Shown in pieces: positions 44,438 through 53,604 of a stretch of 64,000 nt of DNA; the stretch's first letter is position 1, and every line of letters begins with the position of its first letter. The position numbers were made by a program, and so were the translations under genes. The DNA is from Chryseolinea sp. H1M3-3 (GTDB lineage Bacteria > Bacteroidota > Bacteroidia > Cytophagales > Cyclobacteriaceae). The notes beneath the pieces were generated by a model. It was not told where the DNA came from and searched no databases. It saw nothing but the letters and a program-made list of their open reading frames with translations. The stretch spans positions 62,001 to 126,000 of the forward strand of contig NZ_JARKMY010000009.1 of assembly GCF_029360725.1 (NCBI RefSeq). The letters are read 5' to 3'.

Positions 44438-47017
44438 ATGAACACGATCACAGAACCACTTCCTTCGATTAATCCCGGTGTCGCAAATACCGAACATGAA
44501 AGAACAAGCCAAAACATCAGATTGGGCTATGTACTTTTAACCGTTTCTTTTTTTCTTTTTGTTCTATTTGAACATTTGGATTTAAACAGGCGAGATGATT
44601 CGCTCACTGTTTTTGTGCTGCATTATGTTGTCGCTGTAGTGTATGCGATTGTGTTAGCGAGGAATGACGCTTACGGAATCAGAAAAAGTTGGAGAAAGGA
44701 AAACATCAACAGAACAGTAATCTTATTAAGCCTCTTTTTAATAAGCGCATTTGCTTTGAATCGCAGTCTACCGGTGTTTGCAGAATCTACAACCTGGCTG
44801 AGTGCCTATCTCATCATTACAAGTCTATTTCTTTTAAGCTTTCAATATTTTGACAGATTGAACGTATGGATTAACCGACTGCAACTTCTCGTGGCAGGAA
44901 GTGCCGTTGTTCTCCATTTTTACCTGGCCGCATATGTTGCTAACATTTATGGTATCGGGATTATAGGAATACTTTTCTTCGGGATTGGTACACATATTTT
45001 TGTCCCGCTCACCATGGCAGCGGTGTGTGCATTCTTAATTCGTTATGCAACAGATCAGCAGAGAACATCTATTTATTGGGCAAGTGCCGGTGCTATGTTA
45101 ACGCTTGCATTCGTATTGGTATTCATGGGGGAATGGAACAGCCGAATTTCCAAAATTGAAGCCATGAACAATCAATCCGTATTGCGGCAAAACTACGGTT
45201 TGCCTACTTGGGTGGCGGTTACACAGCATTTGGAAAAAGATTGGATTTCTGAAAAAATATTAAAATCGGACCTTGTTTATACAACACACAACAAAGATTT
45301 TCAATGGGACTTTTTTCCTGCCAACAGATTCTGGGGCGAACCGAGGAAACATGATCCGTTGGTATTTATTTCCAGCTTAATATCAAGATGTCCGATATCC
45401 TATGATGATCGGGTAAAGATTCTCCAATCGATTTTTGCCGACAGGCATCAGAGCAATGAGCGCCTTTGGTCTGGCGATAACCTCACCACGTCCTACATCG
45501 TGTCTGATGTCGATATCTATCCAGCCCTGCGGTTGGCTTATGTTGAAAAGTATCTAAGCGTTAGAAATAATATTTCCGATAACAGTTGGAGAGAACAGAC
45601 CCAGGAAGCGATCTACACTTTTCAACTGCCGGAAGGTTCGGTGGTGACCGCGCTTTCTTTGTGGATCAATGGTAAAGAAGAAAAAGGCATACTTACTTCA
45701 AAACAAAAAGCAACAACCGCATACAAAACCATCGTAGGGGTAGAGCAACGAGACCCATCTGTTATCCATTGGCAGGAGGGCAATACCGTAACAGTCCGTG
45801 TCTTCCCATGTACGCCAGAGGAAGAAAGAAAATTTAAAATAGGTATTACGTGTCCCCTGGTTGACGACGGTGACGACATCATCTTTAAGAACATCACCTT
45901 CCGGGGACCATTTGCACATCATGCAAATGAAACGGTTCGCATTCGGTTAATTGGAGAATCTCAAGACGTTGTATTACCTCATTACTTTAAAAAAGATGCT
46001 AAGGGTGATTACATCACTGAGCAGCGTTACAATCCTGATTTCCAGTTTGCCTTCAAAAAGGTGCCTCTGCCTTCCAATCAATTCACTTTCGACGGATACA
46101 CATACGCTTTGCGTCCGCATCGACCATCCCTTCAACCGGCAAACATTAGTCAAATTTTTTTAGACATCAACAATAGTTGGACACGTAAAGAAGTAAAGGC
46201 TGCAGAAAGTCTTCTCGATACCCATAAAATATATGCCACGGTCGATGATGGGTTTGTTCAATTGACAGATGAAAACTGGGACGACTTAACAGGTGTAATG
46301 CGGCAGTATAATTTTTCGATATTCCCTTTTCATCGAATACATAATTTAGAAAATAGTTTAATCGTAACGAAGGGAAAAGGACTATCGCCTCACTTAAGTG
46401 ATTTTAAAGATAGTCAGTTTGCCGAGGACGTTGGACGTTATTTTGAAAGCGGGAAGCAAGTTAAGGTATACAATCTTGAGGGAGGCACATCTACCTATGT
46501 CAGTTCTCTCCGTGAGTTAAGAGGCTTGCAATATGCGCAAGGCAAATTTGATCAGCTCAACGATTGGCTTATTCAAAAGAAATATCCGCGCCCCGAAGAA
46601 TCTGATGGAAACATCATCCTACATGATTCGAAACTTGAAATCACAAAAAACAAAATCAACCGGGAAAGCAAAATAAAGAATAATGCACCTGATCACCTTG
46701 CGAGACTCTTTGCCTACAACAACATCATGCGGAAAGTTGGTGCGCATTATTTCAACGATGATTTCATTTCCCAGGAATTAGTGGATGAAGCTGCTTCCGC
46801 TTATGTGGTTTCGCCCGTGTCAAGCCTCATTGTACTTGAAACGCAAAAAGATTATGATCGATTTGGGATAGAGGAGTCGGTGAACAGTTTGCATAACGCG
46901 ACCAAAGAATCTACAGGAGCCGTACCCGAACCTCATGAATGGGCTCTGATAATTTTATTCCTTGGTTTTATATGCTACCTGAAAGTTCGTCGCTATAAAC
47001 TTTGCACCGCTCTATGA
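44438..47017 (+). CDS. XrtN-system VIT-domain membrane protein with C-terminal sorting signal
   Basis: This 859-residue protein (start ATG 44438, chosen because the upstream frame begins with TTG in the operator region) has seven or eight TM helices in the first 250 residues. A Vault/inter-alpha-trypsin (VIT) domain follows (about 380-480: Y-T-F-Q-L-P-E-G-S-V-V-T-A-L-S-L-W-I-N-G-K...), then a 350-residue soluble region. The C-terminus is a sorting signal: V-P-E-P-H-E-W at residues 829-835, a hydrophobic helix, then K-V-R-R-Y-K. This is the tripartite PEP-CTERM pattern. The next gene, overlapping by 4 bp, is an exosortase, so the protein is its likely dedicated substrate. Function of the mature protein unknown. 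Confidence 0.85.
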   Translation: MNTITEPLPSINPGVANTEHERTSQNIRLGYVLLTVSFFLFVLFEHLDLNRRDDSLTVFVLHYVVAVVYAIVLARNDAYGIRKSWRKENINRTVILLSLFLISAFALNRSLPVFAESTTWLSAYLIITSLFLLSFQYFDRLNVWINRLQLLVAGSAVVLHFYLAAYVANIYGIGIIGILFFGIGTHIFVPLTMAAVCAFLIRYATDQQRTSIYWASAGAMLTLAFVLVFMGEWNSRISKIEAMNNQSVLRQNYGLPTWVAVTQHLEKDWISEKILKSDLVYTTHNKDFQWDFFPANRFWGEPRKHDPLVFISSLISRCPISYDDRVKILQSIFADRHQSNERLWSGDNLTTSYIVSDVDIYPALRLAYVEKYLSVRNNISDNSWREQTQEAIYTFQLPEGSVVTALSLWINGKEEKGILTSKQKATTAYKTIVGVEQRDPSVIHWQEGNTVTVRVFPCTPEEERKFKIGITCPLVDDGDDIIFKNITFRGPFAHHANETVRIRLIGESQDVVLPHYFKKDAKGDYITEQRYNPDFQFAFKKVPLPSNQFTFDGYTYALRPHRPSLQPANISQIFLDINNSWTRKEVKAAESLLDTHKIYATVDDGFVQLTDENWDDLTGVMRQYNFSIFPFHRIHNLENSLIVTKGKGLSPHLSDFKDSQFAEDVGRYFESGKQVKVYNLEGGTSTYVSSLRELRGLQYAQGKFDQLNDWLIQKKYPRPEESDGNIILHDSKLEITKNKINRESKIKNNAPDHLARLFAYNNIMRKVGAHYFNDDFISQELVDEAASAYVVSPVSSLIVLETQKDYDRFGIEESVNSLHNATKESTGAVPEPHEWALIILFLGFICYLKVRRYKLCTAL

Positions 47018-48390
47018 ATCCACTTTTGAAATTTGGCATGCAGCAACTGATAGCAAAGGGTTATTTACTTTTGATTGTATTGTTGATAATCGTAGCCGTC
47101 GGCGGTGCGTTTGCATTCACCGGTACATTCCTCACTGGCACCAATGTCCTGTTAGGATTTTGCCTGCTTCCTTTCACGATATTTTTCCAGGAGAAGCAGC
47201 GCATCAACTATACCTACATGGGACTGATGATTTTGTTTGCCATACTCGCTTTTGTGTACAGCGTTCGTATGTTTTACTTCTTCATGTTAGCGTTTTATTT
47301 GTTGCTTTTACTGGAAAGGTTTGTTGGGAAAGTGAATCCACTCATCTTATTTCTGCTCGCTTTCATGTCTCCGTTTTTCCACCAGGTGTCCGTCATTTTG
47401 GGTTTCCCCATACGATTACAACTCAGTCAGTGGGCGGGAAGTATGCTCGCCATTGCAGGGTGTAATGTTCAGGTTGAAGGAAACACCATGTTGATGAATG
47501 GAAGTGTTTTTGAAGTGGATGAAGCTTGCATGGGTTTAAGTATGCTTGCCACTTCATTATTGATGGGCGTCGCAGCGATAGCGCATCAGTATCGTATATC
47601 GGGACTGCGATTGAATTTAATTCATCTCATTTCGTTCTTCAGTTTCGTAGCTATACTGAATGTGATTTCAAATATATTTAGAATTATGTTGCTCGTGATA
47701 TTTCGCGTTCCTCCAGAAGACCCGATGCACGAACTTGTAGGAATCGCATGCTTACTGCTTTATGTAATGGTACCCATTTATTTTATCAGCGTCTGGGTGA
47801 TTACAAAGTTTGGAAAATCATTTCAGGCACTAGAGCAAAGAAGGCCAGTTGCTAAATTCGCAAAAGCACTTTGGACAACAACCGCTATTATCGTTATGAT
47901 GATTGGCATCCGCCTCGATCTTCAAAGAAAATTACCACCGACAATTTCTCATGCCTCAGTAAAACTTCCGGGTGCTCAAGTTGTAAAGATGGATGCCGGA
48001 ATAACCAAATTGTCCAACCAGAAAATTTTAGTATATGTAAAACCCATACCAGAGTTTTTTACCAGTGAGCACACGCCTTTGTTATGCTGGCAAGGGAGTG
48101 GATATAAATTTCAACGTGTTACTAAAACCAAGGTCGCCGGGAATGAAATTTATACCGGACAACTCGTGAAAGACCAGGATAAATTGTTTACCGCATGGTG
48201 GTATTCAAACGGGAAGATCGTAACAATTGATCAGTGGAATTGGAGACTCAGGATGTTCAAAGGCGAAGAAAAATTCTCCGTTATTAATGTAACGGCCAAA
48301 GACCCACGGACACTTATGACTAACATAGAAATGATTTTTGAAAAGCACTGGTTAATGAAAAAAAATGCGGATAGCGATGTTGCACTATAG
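47014..48390 (+). CDS. xrtN: XrtN-type exosortase
   Basis: This 458-residue membrane protease/transpeptidase has about ten TM helices (residues 1-270) and a C-terminal domain of about 190 residues on the outer side. The exosortase triad is clear: Cys172 in E-A-C-M-G-L, Arg223 in S-N-I-F-R-I, and His239 in P-M-H-E-L-V-G. I chose the ATG at 47014, which overlaps the TGA of the substrate gene (ATGA); 47002 is a TTG. Exosortases cut PEP-CTERM-like signals from proteins crossing the inner membrane. The neighbouring VIT protein carries the signal, supporting the XrtN subtype call. Confidence 0.88.
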   Translation: MNPLLKFGMQQLIAKGYLLLIVLLIIVAVGGAFAFTGTFLTGTNVLLGFCLLPFTIFFQEKQRINYTYMGLMILFAILAFVYSVRMFYFFMLAFYLLLLLERFVGKVNPLILFLLAFMSPFFHQVSVILGFPIRLQLSQWAGSMLAIAGCNVQVEGNTMLMNGSVFEVDEACMGLSMLATSLLMGVAAIAHQYRISGLRLNLIHLISFFSFVAILNVISNIFRIMLLVIFRVPPEDPMHELVGIACLLLYVMVPIYFISVWVITKFGKSFQALEQRRPVAKFAKALWTTTAIIVMMIGIRLDLQRKLPPTISHASVKLPGAQVVKMDAGITKLSNQKILVYVKPIPEFFTSEHTPLLCWQGSGYKFQRVTKTKVAGNEIYTGQLVKDQDKLFTAWWYSNGKIVTIDQWNWRLRMFKGEEKFSVINVTAKDPRTLMTNIEMIFEKHWLMKKNADSDVAL

Positions 48391-48883
48391 AGACACTCGT
48401 GAATTGCAAAATCAAATTAGTAACAGGATTGTTCTTTTTATTGCGGGGCTGGTCTTTAGCGGGGTAACAGCTTTTCCAATTGAAGGGGAGCTACGCATTG
48501 CGCATCAATGGATCACTCGTAATGAATGGGATAATGTGTTTACTAAATGGATCGCTTGTGTTTATCAGGGCGTACATGAGACTAATAGCGCATACCCATT
48601 TATCTCTTATGGGAGTGATTGGTTAGGATTTGCCCACATTATAATCGCCATAGCATTTCTGGGTCCGTTAAAAGATCCGGTTAAAAACCGATGGATAATA
48701 GAATTCGGATTAATTGCTTGCCTTGCAATTTTTCCATTTGCTTTGATTGCAGGTGCAGTTCGGGGAATTCCGATCTTTTGGCGCTTTATCGATTGCATGT
48801 TCGGCATTGTTGGAGGTTGGATTCTTTGGAGTTGTTACATAAGGATAAAGCTATTAGAAAGTATAAAATCATTAAATGCATGA
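48365..48883 (+). CDS. Membrane protein of the XrtN locus, function unknown
   Basis: This 172-residue protein has four predicted TM helices (F-I-A-G-L-V-F-S-G-V-T-A near residue 25; D-W-L-G-F-A-H-I-I-I-A-I-A-F-L near 85; L-I-A-C-L-A-I-F-P-F-A-L-I-A-G near 115; C-M-F-G-I-V-G-G-W-I-L-W near 145). A conserved-looking A-I-A-F-L-G-P-L-K-D-P-V-K and R-G-I-P-I-F-W-R lie between them. The pattern R-G-I-P...D-C-M-F-G recalls lipid-phosphatase-like (PAP2) folds only weakly, and no family is certain. It overlaps xrtN by 26 bp and the following gene by 4 bp, so it belongs to the operon. Confidence 0.6.
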   Translation: MRIAMLHYRDTRELQNQISNRIVLFIAGLVFSGVTAFPIEGELRIAHQWITRNEWDNVFTKWIACVYQGVHETNSAYPFISYGSDWLGFAHIIIAIAFLGPLKDPVKNRWIIEFGLIACLAIFPFALIAGAVRGIPIFWRFIDCMFGIVGGWILWSCYIRIKLLESIKSLNA

Positions 48884-49608
48884 AGCCAATATTGAGAACC
48901 GTAGTTGCCGTCAGTGTTTTCAGCATCGCCATGGCGGCTTTGGAAAGTGCTGTTGTCGTATACTTGAGAGCACTTTATTATCCGGAAGAATTCACTGTAC
49001 AGTTTAAAATTATTGATCAGCATATTCTCCTGATTGAGATCGTTCGGGAAATTGCAACACTGGCGATGCTGGCCTCAATCGGTTTTATAGCTGGTAATAA
49101 CTTTAGAGAACGTATGGCGTATTTTCTAATAAGTTTTGCCGTGTGGGATGTCTTCTACTATGGATGGCTAAAAGTTTTTATCGATTGGCCTGCTTCATTT
49201 TTGGATTGGGATATTTTATTTTTGATTCCGATAACCTGGATTGGTCCCGTTGCTGCGCCGATTATATGTTCACTGACGATGATCGTGCTAGCGGTGTTTC
49301 TTCTTCTTTACAAGTCAGTTATGACAAGAGCTACTTGGACGTGCTTGGTCTTAGGTACGTTGCTGATTCTGTTTACATTTACAAGGGATTATGCCCAATT
49401 GATCGCCTTAAATGATTTTGTAAAAGATTATCCTAACCTGATGCAAAATCCGGACTTCGTTGCTAAAGCGGCGATGTTAACACCAAAACCTTATGCATGG
49501 AATATCTTTTGGGCCGGTGAATTCATGTTTTTGTTGGCAATCATAAACGTCAAATTGAATAAATACCACGGTATGATTACACGCGAGATGATTTCCACAT
49601 CACAATAA
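48880..49608 (+). CDS. Membrane protein of the XrtN locus, function unknown (terminal gene)
   Basis: This 242-residue protein (ATG 48880 overlapping the TGA of the previous gene) has six TM helices: L-R-T-V-V-A-V-S-V-F-S-I-A-M-A, E-I-A-T-L-A-M-L-A-S-I-G-F-I-A-G, Y-F-L-I-S-F-A-V-W-D-V-F-Y-Y-G-W, a W-D-I-L-F-L-I-P-I-T-W-I-G-P-V-A-A-P-I segment, then two more. The conserved F-Y-Y-G-W and I-P-I-T-W-I-G-P-V-A-A-P-I motifs suggest a real family, but I do not recognise it. Its 3' end overlaps the convergent GntP gene by 32 bp. The operon position argues for a role with the exosortase or its substrate. Confidence 0.6.
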   Translation: MKPILRTVVAVSVFSIAMAALESAVVVYLRALYYPEEFTVQFKIIDQHILLIEIVREIATLAMLASIGFIAGNNFRERMAYFLISFAVWDVFYYGWLKVFIDWPASFLDWDILFLIPITWIGPVAAPIICSLTMIVLAVFLLLYKSVMTRATWTCLVLGTLLILFTFTRDYAQLIALNDFVKDYPNLMQNPDFVAKAAMLTPKPYAWNIFWAGEFMFLLAIINVKLNKYHGMITREMISTSQ

Positions 49609-51031
49609 AGACAACAATGAGTATACCTAGTGGAAGCAACGGGTCCAAAATAGTGCCGTGCGCACCCCAAAATAAATTTAACAATGCAATGCTAGTTCCA
49701 CCTATTGCCCAGGCTATAGTTGTGGACACCGACCACACCGCCATTTGTTGTTTTACATCTATGATTCCCATCATTCGGTTGACTACCCAAAAAAGACTGT
49801 CATTAAAATAACTAAAGAAAAAGGCACCCGTTACGGTGGCTTGGGCCGCGAACAACATGTTTACATCAGGTATTTGAGAAAGAATTGGCGCACAGATAGA
49901 AGCGGTGGTCACACACGCGACGGTTCCAGATCCTTGAATTAGCCTGATTAGCGTTGCAACGACAAAAGGGATCATAATGGGTGACAGCGGCAAACTTGTA
50001 ACGCGCTCGGCTAACGCTGCACCAGCCGTACTATCGCGTACTACTGCACCCAAAGCTCCGCCAGCTCCTGTCACCATTAAAATAATTCCGGCAGATTGAA
50101 GACCTTCTTCAAGCCGTGCGGAAGTTGACTGACGATCCATGTAGGGAATAAGCAAGTACACCGCCAGCAACGTGCTAATCGAAAGCGCAATGATGGGTGT
50201 TCCAATAAAATTGAAAGATGAGGTAATGAACGAATCTCCGCCGCTGTTCGGGAAGATTCCAATAATCGCCTTAATGAAAATGAGAGCAATCGGAACAACA
50301 ATAGGGAGAAGGGACAACGTAAGATTCGGAAGTGGGCGATCTGCCTTCGCAGTTAGATAAGTATCATGCATTACCTGAAGCGCTTTGTCGGATACATCAT
50401 GCGCTGTAACAATGGGATATCTTTTTTCAAGCCATTGCGCATAAAGCACAATACCGATCACACACGGAATGGCAAGCGCCATTCCCAAAAGCATCATCGC
50501 ACCAATGTCAACACCAAAAATTCCCGCTGCACCGAGGGGACCCGGTGTAGGCGGTACCATGGTGTGTGTAACGACCAGGCCACCCGCCAACGCTACACCC
50601 AGAGCGATCACGGATCGATTCCCTTTTTTTGCTAACGCCTTTGTTACAGGATAAAGGATGACAAATGCCGAATCAACAAAAATGGAAATACTAACAATAT
50701 AGCCTGTTAAAGCAAGCGCCCATTCTTCCCGTCGTTTCCCCAGCCATTTGATAAAAGAAAAAGCGATTTGTTCAGCCGCGCCCGAGACCTCCAGAATGCG
50801 GCCCATCATAACACCCAGTCCAATGACTATTCCTATACTTCCTAATGTAGAACCGAACCCCTTTATAATTACATCAATTGTTTTTTCAGAAGACATTCCT
50901 CCGCTCATACTCGCTATGCAAGCCGCGAGTATCATTGCGATCAGCGGAGGGACTTTGGTTCGAAGGACAAGGAGAATAAGTACTGCGACCGCGACCACCA
51001 GGCCAATGATTGGCAGAAACATGGGGCTCAC
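49577..51031 (-). CDS. GntP-family proton symporter for acid sugars
   Basis: This 484-residue permease has about 12-14 TM helices and the GntP signature: early P-L-I-A-M-I-L-A-A-C-I-A-S-M, S-I-F-V-D-S-A-F-V-I-L-Y-P-V-T-K-A-L-A, H-T-M-V-P-P-T-P-G-P-L-G-A-A and I-Q-G-S-G-T-V-A-C-V-T-T-A. Relatives import gluconate or four-carbon acid sugars (YgbN). It overlaps the DenD-like gene by 4 bp (ATGA), and together with the divergent DUF1537 kinase it forms a threonate/erythronate-type catabolic unit. Its 3' end overlaps the last XrtN-locus gene tail-to-tail. Confidence 0.9.
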   Translation of the reverse strand: MSPMFLPIIGLVVAVAVLILLVLRTKVPPLIAMILAACIASMSGGMSSEKTIDVIIKGFGSTLGSIGIVIGLGVMMGRILEVSGAAEQIAFSFIKWLGKRREEWALALTGYIVSISIFVDSAFVILYPVTKALAKKGNRSVIALGVALAGGLVVTHTMVPPTPGPLGAAGIFGVDIGAMMLLGMALAIPCVIGIVLYAQWLEKRYPIVTAHDVSDKALQVMHDTYLTAKADRPLPNLTLSLLPIVVPIALIFIKAIIGIFPNSGGDSFITSSFNFIGTPIIALSISTLLAVYLLIPYMDRQSTSARLEEGLQSAGIILMVTGAGGALGAVVRDSTAGAALAERVTSLPLSPIMIPFVVATLIRLIQGSGTVACVTTASICAPILSQIPDVNMLFAAQATVTGAFFFSYFNDSLFWVVNRMMGIIDVKQQMAVWSVSTTIAWAIGGTSIALLNLFWGAHGTILDPLLPLGILIVVFIVMWKSSRV

Positions 51032-51978
51032 GCGCTTTGTTTATTTTCGGCCATGTGTTGATGTATAAAATTATCGAAGCTACTGTCGACCCGAAACCCC
51101 AATTCCAATGCCCGTTTAGTATCAAGGGCACCCGGCCAGCTGGATACGATTTTGTTGACGCCTTCATCAGCTTTGAATTGTACTCTGGCGATCGTGGCTT
51201 CATCTGTAACGCGTTTTAAACTATCGAGCATTTGCTTCACGGTAACCGTTATTCCCGGAAGGTTTACGGTTCGCCAGCTCAAAGATTCTGTTTTGAGTGT
51301 GGCAGCATGAATCAAATTCTGAATAACAGTCTCAGGACTGGAGAGGAAAAGAGGAAGGTCGGGCGAGACGGGGCAAATGGCAGCTTCACCCTTTATCGGC
51401 TCACGGATGATGCTGCTAACAAAGGAGGACGCGGCTAAGTTAGGTCTCCCTGGTCTAACACAAATGGTAGGCAGTCTCAATACGACACCATCGACAAATC
51501 CCTTTCGAGAATAATCATTAACCAGGAGTTCTCCCATTGCCTTTTGCGTACCATAGGAACTCCGTGGTGTAACGGCAGTTGCGTCGTTTACGATCGCAGG
51601 CAACTCGCCGCCGTAGACTGCCAGGGAACTTGAAAAAACAAAACGAATATGTGGATTGGTATAACGACAGGCTTCCAGTAGGTACCGCGTTATATCAAGA
51701 TTTACTTTCCAGCCAATATCGAAATCTTTTTCTGCATGACTGCTCACGATTGCTGCGAGATGAAATATGATACTAGTTTGTGCAGTTATCAGCGTTTTAG
51801 CAGCCGCTTGCTCAGAAAGATCTAATTGCTTGCAGTGAATCCGGGAATCCATACCTGGATTGGTTGGCATGACGATGTCAACCAGTGTTAATTCATCAAA
51901 AGATATGGTGCTATTTAAAAGCGCTTTGGCGAGACGCTGGCCGAGAAAACCTCCGCCACCGGTAATGATGATTTGCAT
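51028..51978 (-). CDS. denD: D-erythronate dehydrogenase-like SDR (DenD)
   Basis: This 316-residue extended SDR has the NAD motif G-G-G-G-F-L-G-Q-R-L (residues 7-16), S-S-L-A-V-Y-G near residue 118, the catalytic Y-G-T-Q-K pair (about 142) and the DenD-typical R-L-P-T-I-C-V-R-P-G-R-P-N-L-A-A-S-S-F-V-S-S-I-I-R-E segment, written here in parts. DenD oxidises D-erythronate (or an acid sugar of that kind) with NAD before DUF1537 kinase phosphorylates the keto product. It is co-transcribed with the GntP permease and divergent from the kinase, across a 216-bp region with a palindrome. Confidence 0.8.
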   Translation of the reverse strand: MQIIITGGGGFLGQRLAKALLNSTISFDELTLVDIVMPTNPGMDSRIHCKQLDLSEQAAAKTLITAQTSIIFHLAAIVSSHAEKDFDIGWKVNLDITRYLLEACRYTNPHIRFVFSSSLAVYGGELPAIVNDATAVTPRSSYGTQKAMGELLVNDYSRKGFVDGVVLRLPTICVRPGRPNLAASSFVSSIIREPIKGEAAICPVSPDLPLFLSSPETVIQNLIHAATLKTESLSWRTVNLPGITVTVKQMLDSLKRVTDEATIARVQFKADEGVNKIVSSWPGALDTKRALELGFRVDSSFDNFIHQHMAENKQSA

Positions 51979-52099
51979 AGCGTAACGTTATCCGTTATTA
52001 GTTAAAGTTAATGTACGCCTCAGTGTGGTACGACACAGAACGTTTCTGCTAGTTAGATAATTTATTAAAATTTCAAACTACTTTTCGGATCGCTGGTAA

Positions 52100-52116
52100 T
52101 TTTGAGTGACTCAAAA
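52100..52116. promoter_or_regulatory. Perfect palindrome, probable operator of the acid-sugar divergon
   Basis: TTTTGAGT-G-ACTCAAAA is a perfect 8-1-8 inverted repeat in the 216-bp region between the divergent denD and DUF1537 kinase genes. It stands 41 bp upstream of a -7 box (52157) and is well placed for control in both directions. No regulator gene is seen in the cluster. Confidence 0.6.
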
Positions 52117-52156
52117 CCGATTGGCCAAAATTTATTAGCCATTAACTTAGCCGCTG

Positions 52157-52164
52157 TAAATTTG
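52157..52164 (+). promoter_or_regulatory. -7 promoter element (TAAATTTG) of the DUF1537 kinase gene
   Basis: TAAATTTG is an exact TAnnTTTG match 31 bp before the kinase start codon at 52195. A convincing -33 motif is not visible. Confidence 0.5.
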
Positions 52165-52194
52165 TAGTTTTAAACCAAACGATTACCCATAAGA

Positions 52195-53604
52195 ATGTAC
52201 AAAAAAGCACAAGATGTACTGACTCGCCTACCCGTCGAATATCAGGCCGACTTGCTCCCAGCCATACGAAAAGAATTTCTGCAGAGCGAAAAAACTGTCG
52301 TCGTGTTTGACGATGATCCCACTGGCACACAAACGTGTCACGACGTAATCGTTCTTACAGCATGGACGGTGCCCTTGTTGCTGGCTGAATTGAAAAAAAA
52401 ACCATCTATATTGTTTATTCTTACGAACTCCAGAAGCCTTAGCACGGAAAAAGCGGTTGATCGCACGCTGGAAATTGGGCGAAACCTGAATGAAGCCGTA
52501 GAACAAAGTGGTCGACAAGTAATCGTCATCAGTCGCAGCGACTCCACGTTGCGTGGACATTTTCCGGATGAAGTTGATGCGATAGCCAAGGCGTTAAAAA
52601 CCCAGCATGCCGTATGGCTTTTGATTCCTGCATTTATAGAAGGTGCCCGTTATACAATCGATGATGTGCATTATATTTTGGAACATGGCGAGCTGGTGCC
52701 CGTTGCTGATACACCCTTTGCTAAAGACAGTGTATTCGGTTATATCCACTCCAATCTTAAAGAATGGATCCAGGAAAAAAGTAATGGAAAAATTGGATTA
52801 GGAGATATCATGTCAATTTCGATTGAAGACATTCGACGAGGCGGTCCGGAATTGGTTGCCAAAAAATTACTGGACTGTAAACCTGGTAAAATTGTAATTG
52901 TTAACGCCGCTGCTTACAAAGATCTTGAGGTTCTTGCCATGGCGATACTTATTGCGGAAAGATCTGGCCAACAATTCTTGTATCGAAGCTCGGCTACATT
53001 CGTGTCCATTCGCGCAGGTATTGCGCCGGGAAAGATTTTTTTACCAACGAAGGAAGACATCAGTTCTAAACATGGATCATTACTTATTGTTGGTTCTTAT
53101 GTACCTAAGACAACCGGTCAGCTCAACTTCCTGCTCGGTCAGAAGAAACATGAAACGATTCAAATTGATGTTGACGAGCTTTTGACAAAAGGAAACTCCA
53201 CACAGCATTTACGCCGTATGATCGAGCAAACTGATCAATGGCTTTCAAATGGAAGGGACGTTGTGATTTACACCAGCAGAGAATTAAAGGTTGGAACGGA
53301 TACTGAAAGCAGTCTGAAGATACATAGTGTCGTTTCGACATTTGTCGTAGCGATCGTTGAGGGAATTAAAATACGGCCTTCCTTCATCATCGCGAAAGGG
53401 GGTATCACATCCAGCGATGTCGCTTCCAAGGGACTATCGTCTAAATCAGCGTTAATACTTGGACAAGCGATTGCCGGTGTGCCGGTCTGGAAACTGGACC
53501 TGGAGAGCAAATTTCCAGAAATGATCTATATAGTCTTTCCCGGAAACGTTGGCGATGAGGCAGCGCTCTGGAATGTTTGGAATAAATTCAAATCTCCTGC
53601 ATAA
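52195..53604 (+). CDS. Four-carbon acid-sugar kinase (DUF1537, OtnK-like)
   Basis: This 469-residue kinase has the N-terminal substrate domain with F-D-D-D-P-T-G-T-Q-T (residues 39-48), S-R-S-D-S-T-L-R-G-H-F-P near residue 112 and F-I-E-G-A-R-Y-T near 145. The C-terminal ATP-binding domain has K-G-G-I-T-S-S-D-V-A-S-K-G-L near 400 and F-P-G-N-V-G-D near 448. DUF1537 enzymes phosphorylate keto-tetronates from L-threonate or D-erythronate. It is divergent from the DenD-like dehydrogenase and GntP permease, matching the known import-oxidation-phosphorylation order; no OtnC decarboxylase or OtnI isomerase gene is near. Confidence 0.9.
   Translation: MYKKAQDVLTRLPVEYQADLLPAIRKEFLQSEKTVVVFDDDPTGTQTCHDVIVLTAWTVPLLLAELKKKPSILFILTNSRSLSTEKAVDRTLEIGRNLNEAVEQSGRQVIVISRSDSTLRGHFPDEVDAIAKALKTQHAVWLLIPAFIEGARYTIDDVHYILEHGELVPVADTPFAKDSVFGYIHSNLKEWIQEKSNGKIGLGDIMSISIEDIRRGGPELVAKKLLDCKPGKIVIVNAAAYKDLEVLAMAILIAERSGQQFLYRSSATFVSIRAGIAPGKIFLPTKEDISSKHGSLLIVGSYVPKTTGQLNFLLGQKKHETIQIDVDELLTKGNSTQHLRRMIEQTDQWLSNGRDVVIYTSRELKVGTDTESSLKIHSVVSTFVVAIVEGIKIRPSFIIAKGGITSSDVASKGLSSKSALILGQAIAGVPVWKLDLESKFPEMIYIVFPGNVGDEAALWNVWNKFKSPA

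Noticed and set aside
44438-48390. MSEP-CTERM/XrtK system instead of XrtN
   Set aside because: The sorted protein has a VIT domain and a V-P-E-P tail, without the MSEP motif, which fits the XrtN pairing better. An HMM comparison would settle it.
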